From DAOUKH01 sp034420775 (GTDB lineage Bacteria > Chloroflexota > Dehalococcoidia > SHYB01): a stretch of 34,051 nt of DNA. The stretch spans positions 1-34,051 of the forward strand of contig DAOUKZ010000245.1 of NCBI GenBank assembly GCA_034420775.1, read 5' to 3'. Below the pieces are notes generated by a model, which made no database searches, was not told the origin of the DNA, and worked only from the letters and a program-made list of their open reading frames with translations. The first letter of the stretch is position 1, and every line of letters begins with the position of its first letter. The translations under genes were made by a program, and so were the position numbers. This document shows, one piece after another, positions 22,631 to 30,330 of this stretch.

Positions 22631-23999
22631 CGTAGTCGTAATCGGCGGCGGCCCCGGCGGCTACGTCGCCGCGATCCGCGCCGCGCAGCTCGGACTCAAG
22701 ACCGCCGTCGTCGAGCGCGACCAGGTCGGCGGCGTCTGCCTCAACTGGGGCTGCATCCCCAGCAAGGCGCTCCTCCGCAACGCCGAAGTCGTCAACCTCG
22801 TCCGCAACGCTTCCGACTACGGCATCGGCGTCGACAACGCCTCCTACGACATGGGCGCCGCGATCGACCGCAGCCGCCGCGTCGTCGACCAGATGACCAA
22901 GGGCGTTCTCTTCCTCCTCAAGAAGAACGAGATCGACCTCATCCAGGGCTGCGCCCGCCTCGACGGCCCCAACGCCGTCCTTGTCGATCCCGGCGGCGAA
23001 CGCCTCGACGCCAAGGCCGTCATCGTCGCCACCGGGGCGCGGGCGCGCGGACTGCCCTCGCTAGCCCCCGACGGCGAGCGCGTGATCACCAGCCGCGAGG
23101 CGCTGGAGCTTCGCGAGCCCCCGAAGTCCATCGCCGTCGTCGGCGCCGGCCCGGTGGGGCTGGAGTTCGCCTACTTCTACCGCGCCTACGGCGTCGAGGT
23201 CACCGTCATCGAGGCCCTCGACCGCTGCCTCCCCACCGAGGACGCCGAGGTGGGCCAAGGGCTCGCCCGCGAGCTGAAGAAGCTGAAGATCGCCGTCAAG
23301 ACCGGCGTGCCCGTCGAGTCGGCGGAGCACGACGGCGGCGTCATTCGGCTCTCCCTAGGCGAGAACGGCTCAGCCGGCGTGGTCGAGGCTGAGAAGGTGC
23401 TCCTCGGCGTCGGCATCACCCCGAACACCGAAGGGCTCGGTCTCGAAGAGGCCGGCGTCACGCTGGCCCGCGGCGGCTGGATCGAGATCGACGACCAAAT
23501 GCGCACCACCGCTCCCGGCGTCTACGCCATCGGCGACGTCACCGGCAAGCTGGCCTTGGCCCACGTCGCGCAGCACATGGGCATCGCCGCCGCCGAGGAC
23601 ATCGCCGGTCACGACGTAGAGCCCATCGTCTACGAGAACATGCCCCGCGCCACCTATTGCCAGCCCCAGGCGGCCAGCTTCGGCCTCACCGAGGCGCAGG
23701 CGGAGGAGCAGGGCTTTACCGTCCGCGTAGGGAAGTTTCCCTTCACGGCAAACGGCAAGGCGGTCGCCTCTGGGGCGACCGCCGGTTTCATTAAGATCGT
23801 CGCCGCCGAGGACGGTGAGGTGCTCGGCGCGCACATGCTCGGACACGACGTGACCGAGATGCTGCCCGAGGTATCGATGATCAAGCTGCTGGAAGGCTCC
23901 AGCCTCGAGCTTGGGCGCGCCGTCCACGCCCACCCCTCGATGTCGGAAGCCGTTATGGAGGCGTCGCTGGCCGTGGCCGGATCACCGATCCACATCTAG
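22614..23999 (+). CDS. lpdA: Dihydrolipoyl dehydrogenase (E3)
   Basis: E3 reoxidises dihydrolipoamide of the 2-oxoacid dehydrogenase complex using FAD and NAD+. The 461-aa protein shows the FAD-binding VVVIGGGPGGYVAA, the redox disulfide GGVCLNWGCIPSK (Cys42, Cys47), the NAD-binding VVGAGPVGLEFAYFYRAYG, the second FAD motif YAIGDVTGKLALAHVA and the C-terminal catalytic HAHPSMSEAVMEA (His-Glu dyad). The start is a TTG at 22614, within the last 17 bases of lipA. It is supported by GGAGGG at 22602-22607, and residue 2 onward (PEAYDVVVIGG) matches the usual E3 beginning. The in-frame region upstream is a lipA shadow. Confidence 0.95.
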   Translation: MPEAYDVVVIGGGPGGYVAAIRAAQLGLKTAVVERDQVGGVCLNWGCIPSKALLRNAEVVNLVRNASDYGIGVDNASYDMGAAIDRSRRVVDQMTKGVLFLLKKNEIDLIQGCARLDGPNAVLVDPGGERLDAKAVIVATGARARGLPSLAPDGERVITSREALELREPPKSIAVVGAGPVGLEFAYFYRAYGVEVTVIEALDRCLPTEDAEVGQGLARELKKLKIAVKTGVPVESAEHDGGVIRLSLGENGSAGVVEAEKVLLGVGITPNTEGLGLEEAGVTLARGGWIEIDDQMRTTAPGVYAIGDVTGKLALAHVAQHMGIAAAEDIAGHDVEPIVYENMPRATYCQPQAASFGLTEAQAEEQGFTVRVGKFPFTANGKAVASGATAGFIKIVAAEDGEVLGAHMLGHDVTEMLPEVSMIKLLEGSSLELGRAVHAHPSMSEAVMEASLAVAGSPIHI

Positions 24000-24050
24000 T
24001 CAGCGACGACGAGCCGGCCCCCGAGGCCGGCATCCCGCGGAGGCCGGGAC

Positions 24051-25028
24051 ATGGTGACAACACTGGAAGAGAAATCCGTAAGCAAAGATCTTGCCCTCGA
24101 CTTCTACCGGACCATGACGCTCATCCGGCGCTTCGAAGAGCGATGCGCCGAGTGGTACGGGCGGGCCAAGATCGGCGGCTTCCTCCACCTCTACATCGGC
24201 GAGGAGGCCATTGCCGCCGGGGCCTTCGCACGCCTCCAGCCCCAGGACTACATCGTCAGCCACTACCGCGAGCACGGCCACGCCATCGCCCGCGGCCTCG
24301 ACACCAAGCGCCTCATGGCGGAGCTCTTCGGACGCGCCACCGGCACCAGCAAGGGCAAGGGCGGCTCGATGCACCTCTTCGACGCCTCGAAGGGGTTCCT
24401 CGGCGGCTACGCCATCGTCGGCGGCATGATGCCCGTCGCCACTGGCCTCGCGCTCGCCGGCAAGAAGGAAGACCGCCTCTGCCTCTGCATCTTCGGCGAC
24501 GGCGCGGTCAACGAGGGCGAGTTCCACGAGTCCTTCAACCTCGCCGCTCTCTGGGACCTGCCCGTCATCTTCCTCCTCGAGAACAACGGCTTCGGCATGG
24601 GCACCCGCGTCGAGCGCGCCCATGCCGGCCGATCAATGCACCGCCTCGCCGACGCCTTCGCAATCCCCAGCGAGCGCGTCGACGGCATGGACGTGCTCGC
24701 CGTCTACGAAGCCATGGGACGAGCCGTCGAGTACACCCGGGGCGGCGGCGGACCGTTCTTCCTCGAAGCCATCACCTACCGCTTCCGCGGCCACTCCATG
24801 GCCGACCCCGTCGCCTACCGCGACAAGGAGGAGGAAGAGGTCTGGAAGAAGAAGGACCCCATCACACGGTTCGGGGCAGAGCTGCTTGACAGCGGCATGG
24901 CCTCCCAGGGCGAGATCGACGCGATCAAGGCGGACGTCGAGGAGGAAGTCAACGCGGCGGTCGCCTTCGCCAACGAAAGCCCGGAACCGGACATGGATGA
25001 GCTGTACCGCGACATCCACGCCGGCTAG
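24051..25028 (+). CDS. pdhA: 2-oxoacid (pyruvate-type) dehydrogenase E1 alpha subunit
   Basis: This 325-aa ThDP-dependent subunit decarboxylates the oxoacid together with the beta subunit. The ThDP motif starts GDGAVNEGEFHESFNLAALW and ends in LLENNG, and the substrate-side SHYREHGHAIARG and RFRGHSMADPVAYR segments are typical of PdhA/AcoA proteins. Pyruvate is the likeliest substrate; acetoin (AcoA) is an alternative because the two families are close. GGAGG at 24039-24043 precedes the ATG by seven bases. The gap to lpdA is 51 bases and to the beta gene 30 bases, so all are probably co-transcribed from the promoter before lipA. Confidence 0.92.
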   Translation: MVTTLEEKSVSKDLALDFYRTMTLIRRFEERCAEWYGRAKIGGFLHLYIGEEAIAAGAFARLQPQDYIVSHYREHGHAIARGLDTKRLMAELFGRATGTSKGKGGSMHLFDASKGFLGGYAIVGGMMPVATGLALAGKKEDRLCLCIFGDGAVNEGEFHESFNLAALWDLPVIFLLENNGFGMGTRVERAHAGRSMHRLADAFAIPSERVDGMDVLAVYEAMGRAVEYTRGGGGPFFLEAITYRFRGHSMADPVAYRDKEEEEVWKKKDPITRFGAELLDSGMASQGEIDAIKADVEEEVNAAVAFANESPEPDMDELYRDIHAG

Positions 25029-25058
25029 CTCGGCGGGCGCGGAAAAGGAGCCAGGGCG

Positions 25059-26030
25059 GTGCCCGACCTAACCTACCGGGACGCCATACGGGAGACGCTG
25101 CGCGAGGCGCTCATCAACGACGAGCGCGTCTTTCTCATGGGCGAGGACATCGGCTTCTACGGCGGCGCCTATGGCGTGACCAAGGGCCTCGTCCACGAGT
25201 TCGGCGAGGACCGCGTTAAGGACTCGCCGATCGCCGAATCAGTGCTCGTTGGTGCGGGCATCGGCGCTGCCTTGGCCGGGATGCGCCCCATCGTCGAGCT
25301 CATGACGATCAACTTCAGCCTGCTCGCCTCCGACCAGATCGTGAACGTGGCGGCCAAGCTCCGCTACATGTCGGGCGGGCAGCTTTCCGTCCCCCTCATC
25401 ATCCGGACGGTCAGCGGCGGGGGCGCCCAGCTCGCCGCGACGCACTCCCAGAACCTCGAGAACTGGTACGCCAACGTCCCCGGCCTCAAGGTCGTCGCTC
25501 CCGCGACTCCCTACGACGCCCGCGGCATGCTCAAGACAGCCCTCGCCGAGAACGACCCCGTGATCTTCGTCGAACACTCCCTCCTCTACGGCGCAAAGGG
25601 CCCCGTGCCCGACAAGGAGTACACCGTTCCCTTCGGCGCAGCCGACGTCAAGCGCCCCGGCGCCGACGTCACGATCGTCGCCTACCTCCGCATGGTTCCC
25701 ATCGCGCTGGAAGCAGCCGAAATGCTCGCGGCCGAGGGTGTCGATGCCGAAGTCGTCGACCTCCGCTCCCTTCGTCCTTTGGACACGGCGACGGTCGCCG
25801 ATTCCGTCATGAAGACGAATCGCGCCGTCGTCGTCGAAGAGGGCTGGAAGAGCGGCGGCTTCGGCGCGGAGGTCACCGCCTCGATCATGACCGATGCCTT
25901 CGATTCCCTCGATGCCCCGGTGGTGCGGGTCGCTGGCGTAGAAGTTCCCATGCCGTACAACAAGACGCTCGAATCGGCGGCGATCCCCGACGCCCGGCGC
26001 GTCGTGGACGCCGTCCACTCAATCATGTAG
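25059..26030 (+). CDS. pdhB: 2-oxoacid (pyruvate-type) dehydrogenase E1 beta subunit
   Basis: The 323-aa beta subunit completes the E1 heterotetramer and carries part of the ThDP site. Family features are MGEDIGFYGGAYGVTKGLVH, DSPIAESVLVGAGIGAALAG, FSLLASDQIVNVAAKLRYMS, ATHSQNLENWYANVPGLKVV, the transketolase C-terminal VEVVDLRSLRPLD-like segment (here DAEVVDLRSLRPLD) and PMPYNKTLE near the end. The GTG at 25059 is supported by AAGGAG at 25045-25050, eight bases upstream. It is followed after 33 bases by the E2 gene. Confidence 0.93.
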   Translation: MPDLTYRDAIRETLREALINDERVFLMGEDIGFYGGAYGVTKGLVHEFGEDRVKDSPIAESVLVGAGIGAALAGMRPIVELMTINFSLLASDQIVNVAAKLRYMSGGQLSVPLIIRTVSGGGAQLAATHSQNLENWYANVPGLKVVAPATPYDARGMLKTALAENDPVIFVEHSLLYGAKGPVPDKEYTVPFGAADVKRPGADVTIVAYLRMVPIALEAAEMLAAEGVDAEVVDLRSLRPLDTATVADSVMKTNRAVVVEEGWKSGGFGAEVTASIMTDAFDSLDAPVVRVAGVEVPMPYNKTLESAAIPDARRVVDAVHSIM

Positions 26031-26063
26031 TACGCCTCCACGGAGGCGGTAGGAGCCGTAAGC

Positions 26064-27305
26064 ATGGCCACCGACGTCATCATGCCGCAGATGGGTTTCG
26101 ACATGAAGGAAGGAACCCTCGTGCGTTGGATCAAACGGGAAGGCGACGAAGTCGCGTCGGGCGACATCATCGCCGAAATCGAGACCGACAAGGCGGTCGT
26201 CGAAATCGAAGCCTTCGACTCCGGCGTCCTCCGGCAGACCCTCATCGGCGAAGGCACCACCGTCCCCGTCGGCGAGATCATCGCCGTGATCGCCGGGTCC
26301 GACGAGAAACTCGAGAAGCGTCCGGCCCCAAAGACGGCCCCTGCGAAGGCCCCCGCCGCATCGCCCCCACCGGCCGCGGCGCCGTCAGCGCCCGCCCCTG
26401 TCCCCGCCGCCCGGGGAGAGGTGAAGGCCTCTCCCCTTGCCAAGCGCGAGGCGCAGAAGCTCGGCATCGACATCGCCGCCGTCCCCGGCACCGGCCCTAA
26501 CGGCCGCGTGACCAAGAAGGACGTCACTGATTTCGCCGCCGGAGCCGCAAAGGCGCCGGAAGCGGCTCCCGCCACGCCCGCCCCGGCAGCGCCCGTCGTC
26601 TCGGCGCCCGCCGCCGGGCCCAAGCGCGGCGAGGTCGTCGCCCTCAGCAAGATGCGCGACGCCATCGCGCGGAGCATGTCGTTCAGTAAGCAGAACATCC
26701 CCCACGTCTATCTCACCGCCGCCGTTGACATGACCGGCGCCGCCCGTCTTCGAACGCAGCTCAACGCGGCCCTACCCGACGAGAAGATCAGCTTCAATGA
26801 CATGGTGCTGAAGGCCTGCGCCATGGCCTTGGTGAAACATCCGTTGATGAACGCCAGCTACACCGATGCCGGCATCGACGTGAAGCAGCGGATCAACATC
26901 GGCATGGCGATCGCCCTGGAAACGGGCCTCGTCGCGCCGGCCATCCTCGACGCCGACACACTGACCCTCCGCGCCATCGCCCAGGCGACGAAGGCATTGG
27001 TGGCGCGCGCCCGGGACGGCAAGCTCTCCGCCGAGGAGTACACCGGCGCGACCTTCAACGTCACCAACCTGGGAATGTACGGCGTCGAGGAGTTCACCGC
27101 AATCATCACCCCGCCACAGGCGGCGGCCCTGGCCGTCGGAGCGGTGACCCCGACGCCCGTCGTCCGGGATGGCGAAGTGCAAGTTGCCGACCTTATGCGC
27201 ATCACGCTTTCGCTCGACCACCGCGTCGCCGACGGTGCGCAGGGGGCGGAATTCCTCGCCGAGGTACGCCGCCTGCTCGAAATCCCCGCGGCGCTCATCG
27301 TCTAG
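26064..27305 (+). CDS. pdhC: Dihydrolipoamide acyltransferase (E2)
   Basis: E2 forms the core of the complex and carries the swinging lipoyl arm. The 413-aa protein has one N-terminal lipoyl domain with the modified Lys43 in IETDKAVVEIEA, an Ala/Pro-rich linker (about 80-120), a peripheral subunit-binding domain (ASPLAKREAQKLGIDIAAVP, GTGPNGRVTKKDV), a second Ala/Pro linker and the catalytic domain with FNDMVLKACAMAL and the HxxxDG active site in LSLDHRVADGAQGAEFLAEV. TAGGAG at 26050-26055 precedes the ATG by eight bases. It is the last gene of the lipA-lpdA-pdhABC unit and is followed 12 bases later by a 9-bp hairpin. Confidence 0.95.
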   Translation: MATDVIMPQMGFDMKEGTLVRWIKREGDEVASGDIIAEIETDKAVVEIEAFDSGVLRQTLIGEGTTVPVGEIIAVIAGSDEKLEKRPAPKTAPAKAPAASPPPAAAPSAPAPVPAARGEVKASPLAKREAQKLGIDIAAVPGTGPNGRVTKKDVTDFAAGAAKAPEAAPATPAPAAPVVSAPAAGPKRGEVVALSKMRDAIARSMSFSKQNIPHVYLTAAVDMTGAARLRTQLNAALPDEKISFNDMVLKACAMALVKHPLMNASYTDAGIDVKQRINIGMAIALETGLVAPAILDADTLTLRAIAQATKALVARARDGKLSAEEYTGATFNVTNLGMYGVEEFTAIITPPQAAALAVGAVTPTPVVRDGEVQVADLMRITLSLDHRVADGAQGAEFLAEVRRLLEIPAALIV

Positions 27306-27317
27306 GGCCGTCGAAGG

Positions 27318-27339
27318 CAACAGAAGTCGCCTTCTGTTG
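27318..27339 (+). terminator. Hairpin after the pdh operon (no T-tract)
   Basis: CAACAGAAG (27318-27326), loop TCGC and CTTCTGTTG (27331-27339) form a perfect 9-bp stem 12 bases after the E2 stop. No T-run follows, so termination may be Rho-dependent or the hairpin may protect the mRNA end. Confidence 0.45.
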
Positions 27340-27374
27340 AATGAGGAGGCCCCATACACCGCGCTGGTCGTCAT

Positions 27375-27389
27375 AAATCGGCGATTTAC
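27375..27389. promoter_or_regulatory. Inverted repeat, possible operator
   Basis: TAAATC-GGC-GATTTA is a perfect 6-bp inverted repeat in an unusually AT-rich stretch upstream of the 66-aa gene. It overlaps the candidate -35 (TTTACG, 27386-27391). Confidence 0.35.
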
Positions 27390-27415
27390 GGGTATAGACA
27401 GGGTATGCTAGGATT
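27386..27415 (+). promoter_or_regulatory. Possible promoter of the 66-aa gene
   Basis: TTTACG (27386-27391), 18 bases, TAGGAT (27410-27415). TATGCT at 27405-27410 is an overlapping alternative -10. The leader to the ATG at 27466 would be about 45 bases and contains a GAGTC/GACTC inverted repeat (27427-27442) and a 13-codon ORF at 27443-27484 that overlaps the gene start. Confidence 0.35.
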
Positions 27416-27465
27416 ACGGTCAACTTGAGTCCTAGGAGACTCATGAAGCCTACGAGGGGGGCTAA

Positions 27466-27666
27466 ATGGCCTACAGCACTGTGAGCAAGAAATCAGGGAA
27501 GACCTACTACCTCCACTCCAAGGACGTCACACTGAAGGGCGGGCAGCAGCAGACGATCTTCTACTTCGCAGGCACTGCTGGCTCGAACGCCATCGACGCC
27601 CTGCCGTCAGGTTACGTGGTCGTGGAAAACGAACGCACCGGTCTGCCGCTTCTGAAGAAGGGCTAA
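27466..27666 (+). CDS. Small conserved-looking protein of unknown function, 66 aa
   Basis: The protein begins MAYSTVSKKSGKTYYLHSKD and ends ENERTGLPLLKKG. It is basic, rich in Lys, Tyr, Thr and Gly, has no signal peptide, membrane segment or cysteine, and its alternating pattern suggests a small beta-sheet fold. I recall similar short proteins in other bacteria but know no function (recollection, not searched). Codon use is less GC-biased than in the neighbours, and the upstream region is AT-richer. GAGGGGGG (27454-27461) lies four bases before the ATG. It stands alone between the pdh operon hairpin and its own intrinsic terminator, so it is expressed separately, possibly at high level. Confidence 0.8.
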   Translation: MAYSTVSKKSGKTYYLHSKDVTLKGGQQQTIFYFAGTAGSNAIDALPSGYVVVENERTGLPLLKKG

Positions 27667-27678
27667 CCGCATCCGAAC

Positions 27679-27703
27679 TTGGCGGCGCTTCCGGCGCCGC
27701 CAA
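27679..27703 (+). repeat. Perfect 10-bp hairpin after the 66-aa gene
   Basis: TTGGCGGCGC, loop TTCCG, GCGCCGCCAA, 12 bases after the stop. No T-tract; it precedes the real terminator by 16 bases. Confidence 0.5.
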
Positions 27704-27719
27704 CCAGCAATCTCGCACA

Positions 27720-27748
27720 GCGCCACCCTCGCGGGTGGCGCCTCTTTT
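27720..27748 (+). terminator. Intrinsic terminator of the 66-aa gene
   Basis: GCGCCACCC (27720-27728), tetraloop TCGC and GGGTGGCGC (27733-27741) form a perfect 9-bp GC stem followed by CTCTTTT. This is the clearest Rho-independent terminator in the window. Confidence 0.85.
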
Positions 27749-27771
27749 CGGCCTCGCCTCGCCGCCCTCCG

Positions 27772-27823
27772 GCCTCTCCCCCTCCGGGGGAGATTGAGAG
27801 AGGGCACGCGCCGTCAGGCGCGC
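27772..27823 (+). repeat. Short copy of dispersed intergenic repeat
   Basis: TCTCCCCC / GGGGGAGA stem (27775-27793), then TTGAGAGAGGG and a GCGCC...GGCGCGC palindrome. The 52 bases differ from 6277-6328 at three positions. The copy lies between the terminator and the tldE-like gene. Confidence 0.85.
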
Positions 27824-27861
27824 TCCGGGCTTCGCCTGGACCGCCGCCCCGCGATACAAGC

Positions 27862-29193
27862 GCCATGACCATGGAGTCCGACGCCAAGCGCCTCGCCGAC
27901 CTCGCTTTCGCCGCCTCCGGTGGCTGCCCCACTGAGGTCTCGGTCCGGTTCACCGACGACTCACTGACCCGGTTCTCCAACAACGAGGTCCACCAGAACG
28001 TCACCGAGCGGAGCGCCGCCCTCTCCGTGCGCGTCGGCGTGGGCCGGCGCTGGGGCGAGGCCGCCACCAACGACCTCAGCGACGGCGGCGTCGAGAAAGC
28101 CGCCCAACAGGCCCAGACGATCGCGCAGACCCTGCCCGACTCCGACCGCTACCTCCCACTGCCTACACCGGCCACGCCGCCCTCCGTCGGCGGCTACGAC
28201 GTCGATACCGTCGAGTACGGCCCCATGCAGCGCGCCGCCGAGGTCCGCACGATCACCGGGAAGGCGGCGGACGTGGGTCTCACCGCCGCCGGCGCCTTCC
28301 GCACCGGCGCCCACGGCGCCGCCGTCGCCAACTCGGAGGGGCTCTTCGTCTTCCACTCCGGCACCAGCGCCGACCTAATGGCCGTCCTCATGGACGACGA
28401 TGCCTCAGGCCACGCAGGCCGGCTCTCCACGCGGGTCGGCGAGATCGACGCCGAGGCCGTCGCCGGCGAGGCCGCGGCGAAGGCCGTCGCGGGCCGCGCC
28501 CCCAAGTCCTTGCCCCCCGGCGACTACGAGGTCGTCCTCGAAGAGTCCGCCGTCAGCGACATGCTCGACTTCCTCGGCTACGTCGGATTCGGCGGCCAAG
28601 CCGTCGAGGAGGGACGCAGCTTCATGTCCGGCAAGCTCGGCGAGGCCGTCATGGGCCCGAACGTCTCCATCTGGGACGACCCGCTCGACCCCACCGGCAT
28701 CCCGCGCCCCTTCGACTCCGAGGGGGCCCCGGCCCGGCGCATCGACCTCGTGCGCGACGGCGTCGCCGTCTCCCCCGTCCATGATCGCCACACCGCCACC
28801 AAGGCCGGCGCCGAACCGACCGGCCACGCCTTGCCCGCCCGCTACGCCATGGGCCCCGTGCCCCGGAACATGTTCCTCGCCCCCGGCGACGCCTCCAGAG
28901 ACGAGCTCGTCGCCTCCGTCCGGCGCGGACTCCTCATCACCCGGTTCTGGTACACCCGTGTGGTGCACCCTCTCACCGTCCACATGACGGGCATGACCCG
29001 GGACGGCGTCTTCCTCATCGAGGACGGCGAGGTCGTAGGCCCCGTCCGCGACCTCCGCTTTACCGAGAGCTACCTCGAAGCTCTCAACCGCGTCGACGCC
29101 ATCGCCGCCGGCACCAAGCTCGTACGCGAGTTCTTCTCCGTCAACCGCGTCCCCGCCCTCAAGATCGCCTCTTGGCGCTTCACCAGCCGGTAG
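27862..29193 (+). CDS. TldE/PmbA-family protein, partner TldD not seen
   Basis: The 443-aa protein is a member of the TldD/PmbA (U62) family. It shows SVRFTDDSLTRFSNNEVHQN near the N-terminus, RVGVGRRWGEAATNDLSDGG, FVFHSGTSADLMAV and a C-terminal TRVVHPLTVHMTGMTRDGVF LIEDGEVVGPVRDLRFTESY region (two consecutive segments). The HExxxH zinc motif of TldD is absent, so this is the PmbA/TldE type, the non-metal subunit of the TldD-TldE protease known for unwinding and cutting peptides. A TldD gene normally lies adjacent but none is in the window. ATG 27862 (or 27868) is used; a TACAAG -10-like box is four bases upstream. The in-frame extension upstream runs through the terminator and repeat and is rejected. 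Confidence 0.85.
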   Translation, partial: AMTMESDAKRLADLAFAASGGCPTEVSVRFTDDSLTRFSNNEVHQNVTERSAALSVRVGVGRRWGEAATNDLSDGGVEKAAQQAQTIAQTLPDSDRYLPLPTPATPPSVGGYDVDTVEYGPMQRAAEVRTITGKAADVGLTAAGAFRTGAHGAAVANSEGLFVFHSGTSADLMAVLMDDDASGHAGRLSTRVGEIDAEAVAGEAAAKAVAGRAPKSLPPGDYEVVLEESAVSDMLDFLGYVGFGGQAVEEGRSFMSGKLGEAVMGPNVSIWDDPLDPTGIPRPFDSEGAPARRIDLVRDGVAVSPVHDRHTATKAGAEPTGHALPARYAMGPVPRNMFLAPGDASRDELVASVRRGLLITRFWYTRVVHPLTVHMTGMTRDGVFLIEDGEVVGPVRDLRFTESYLEALNRVDAIAAGTKLVREFFSVNRVPALKIASWRFTSR

Positions 29194-29527
29194 ACGACCC
29201 CTGGGCGGGGCGTCCACCAACCCTCTCAGCAGGCAAGAACCCTAATCTCTCCCTTTATGGGAGGGGCTGACGGAAGAACCCTAAAGCCTCCCTCCTTTTA
29301 GGGGAGGGACTGAGGGAGGGCGCGCGCCGCCGGCGCGCCGGCGGGGACGTCTTGCCTCTTCTCCCTTGGGGAGAAGATTGAGATGAGGGGCCCCTGACAA
29401 CCGCCTACGGTCGTCGAAGCCCGCCTCCTTACGTCACGCAGCCCGGGCTCCCGAAGATGACGCCCTGCCACACCCCTGCTACGCTACCCACTCAGTGATG
29501 GAGCCATCCATCCCGAAGGAGCTATCC
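29194..29527. other. 334-base gap filled mostly by intergenic repeats
   Basis: No gene is seen. Two tandem units start with AAGAACCCTAA (29235-29245 and 29274-29284), each followed by a CTCCC...GGGAG-type hairpin. The second continues into the long repeat copy at 29281-29420. The last 100 bases hold only the ribosome site (AAGGAG, 29516-29521) of the SDR gene and a weak TACGCT -10 candidate (29480-29485). Confidence 0.7.
29281..29420 (+). repeat. Long copy of dispersed intergenic repeat
   Basis: The copy repeats the two-module order of 6122-6265. A CCTCC...GGAGGG hairpin is followed by TGAGGGAGGG and the GC block ending GGCGCGCCGGCGGGG (to 29345). Then come CTTCTCCC / GGGGAGAAG, ATTGAGATGAGGGGCCC and a tail ending CGTCGAAGC. 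Here the ATG in the second module (29383-29385) reaches a stop after four codons. Confidence 0.85.
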
Positions 29528-30325
29528 ATGGAGCTGCAAGGTCTCTCCGCGACGGTCACCGGCGCCGGACGCGGCATCGGGCGCGGCATCGCCCTCAAGT
29601 TGGCCGAAGCCGGCGCCGACGTCGTCATCGGCGACCTCGACCCCTCCAACGCCGAGTCCGTCGCCGAGGAGGTCCGCGCCCTCGGACGCCGCTCCCTAGC
29701 CGTCGAGGCCGACGTGGGCGCCCGCGCCGGCGCCGACCAGCTCATCGCCGCCGCCAAAGCCGAGATGGGCAAGATCGACATCCTCGTCAACAACGCCGGC
29801 GTCGTCGGCGCGCCCGGCTGGCAGACCCGCTCCCAGCCCAGCGATGAAGACTGGGAGGCCGTGCTCCGCGTCAACCTGATGTCCCGGGTCTTCTGCTCCG
29901 AGGCCGTCGCCGACCACATGATCGAGCGTGGCTTCGGCAAGATCGTCAACATCGCCTCCATCGGCGGCATCCAGGGCAGCCCGACCCTCACCCACTACTG
30001 CGTCAGCAAGGCCGCCGACATCAACTACACCCAGGGACTCGCACTCAAGCTGGGGCGCCACGGCATCAACGTCAACGCCATTCTTCCCGGTCTCCTCATG
30101 ACCGACATGATGAGCGGCATCTACGACATCGGCCGCGTCCGCGGCGAGACCCCCGAAGACCTTGGCGACGCCGAAATCTACAGCCGCGCCGTCTCCCGCG
30201 TCCCGATGGGGCGCGGGCAGACGCCGGAGGACATCGGCGACCTCGTCGTCTTCCTCTGCTCCGAGCGCGCCCGCAACATCCACGCCCAGTCGATCAACGT
30301 CGACGGCGGCTACCGGATCAGGTAG
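29528..30325 (+). CDS. Short-chain dehydrogenase/reductase (SDR)
   Basis: The 265-aa enzyme is a classical SDR. Cofactor motif TGAGRGIG is at residues 11-18, NNAG at 88-91, and the catalytic residues Ser144, Tyr157 and Lys161 lie in IASIGGIQGS and HYCVSK. The acidic Asp at the end of the second strand (VVIGDLD) suggests NAD(H) preference. The C-terminal INVDGGYRIR is standard. ATG 29528 is chosen because AAGGAG (29516-29521) lies six bases upstream; a GTG/ATG pair at 29495/29498 would start before this ribosome site. The substrate is unknown; 3-oxoacyl reductase or alcohol dehydrogenase are possible. The epimerase gene follows after five bases. Confidence 0.9.
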   Translation: MELQGLSATVTGAGRGIGRGIALKLAEAGADVVIGDLDPSNAESVAEEVRALGRRSLAVEADVGARAGADQLIAAAKAEMGKIDILVNNAGVVGAPGWQTRSQPSDEDWEAVLRVNLMSRVFCSEAVADHMIERGFGKIVNIASIGGIQGSPTLTHYCVSKAADINYTQGLALKLGRHGINVNAILPGLLMTDMMSGIYDIGRVRGETPEDLGDAEIYSRAVSRVPMGRGQTPEDIGDLVVFLCSERARNIHAQSINVDGGYRIR

Positions 30326-30330
30326 GCGGC

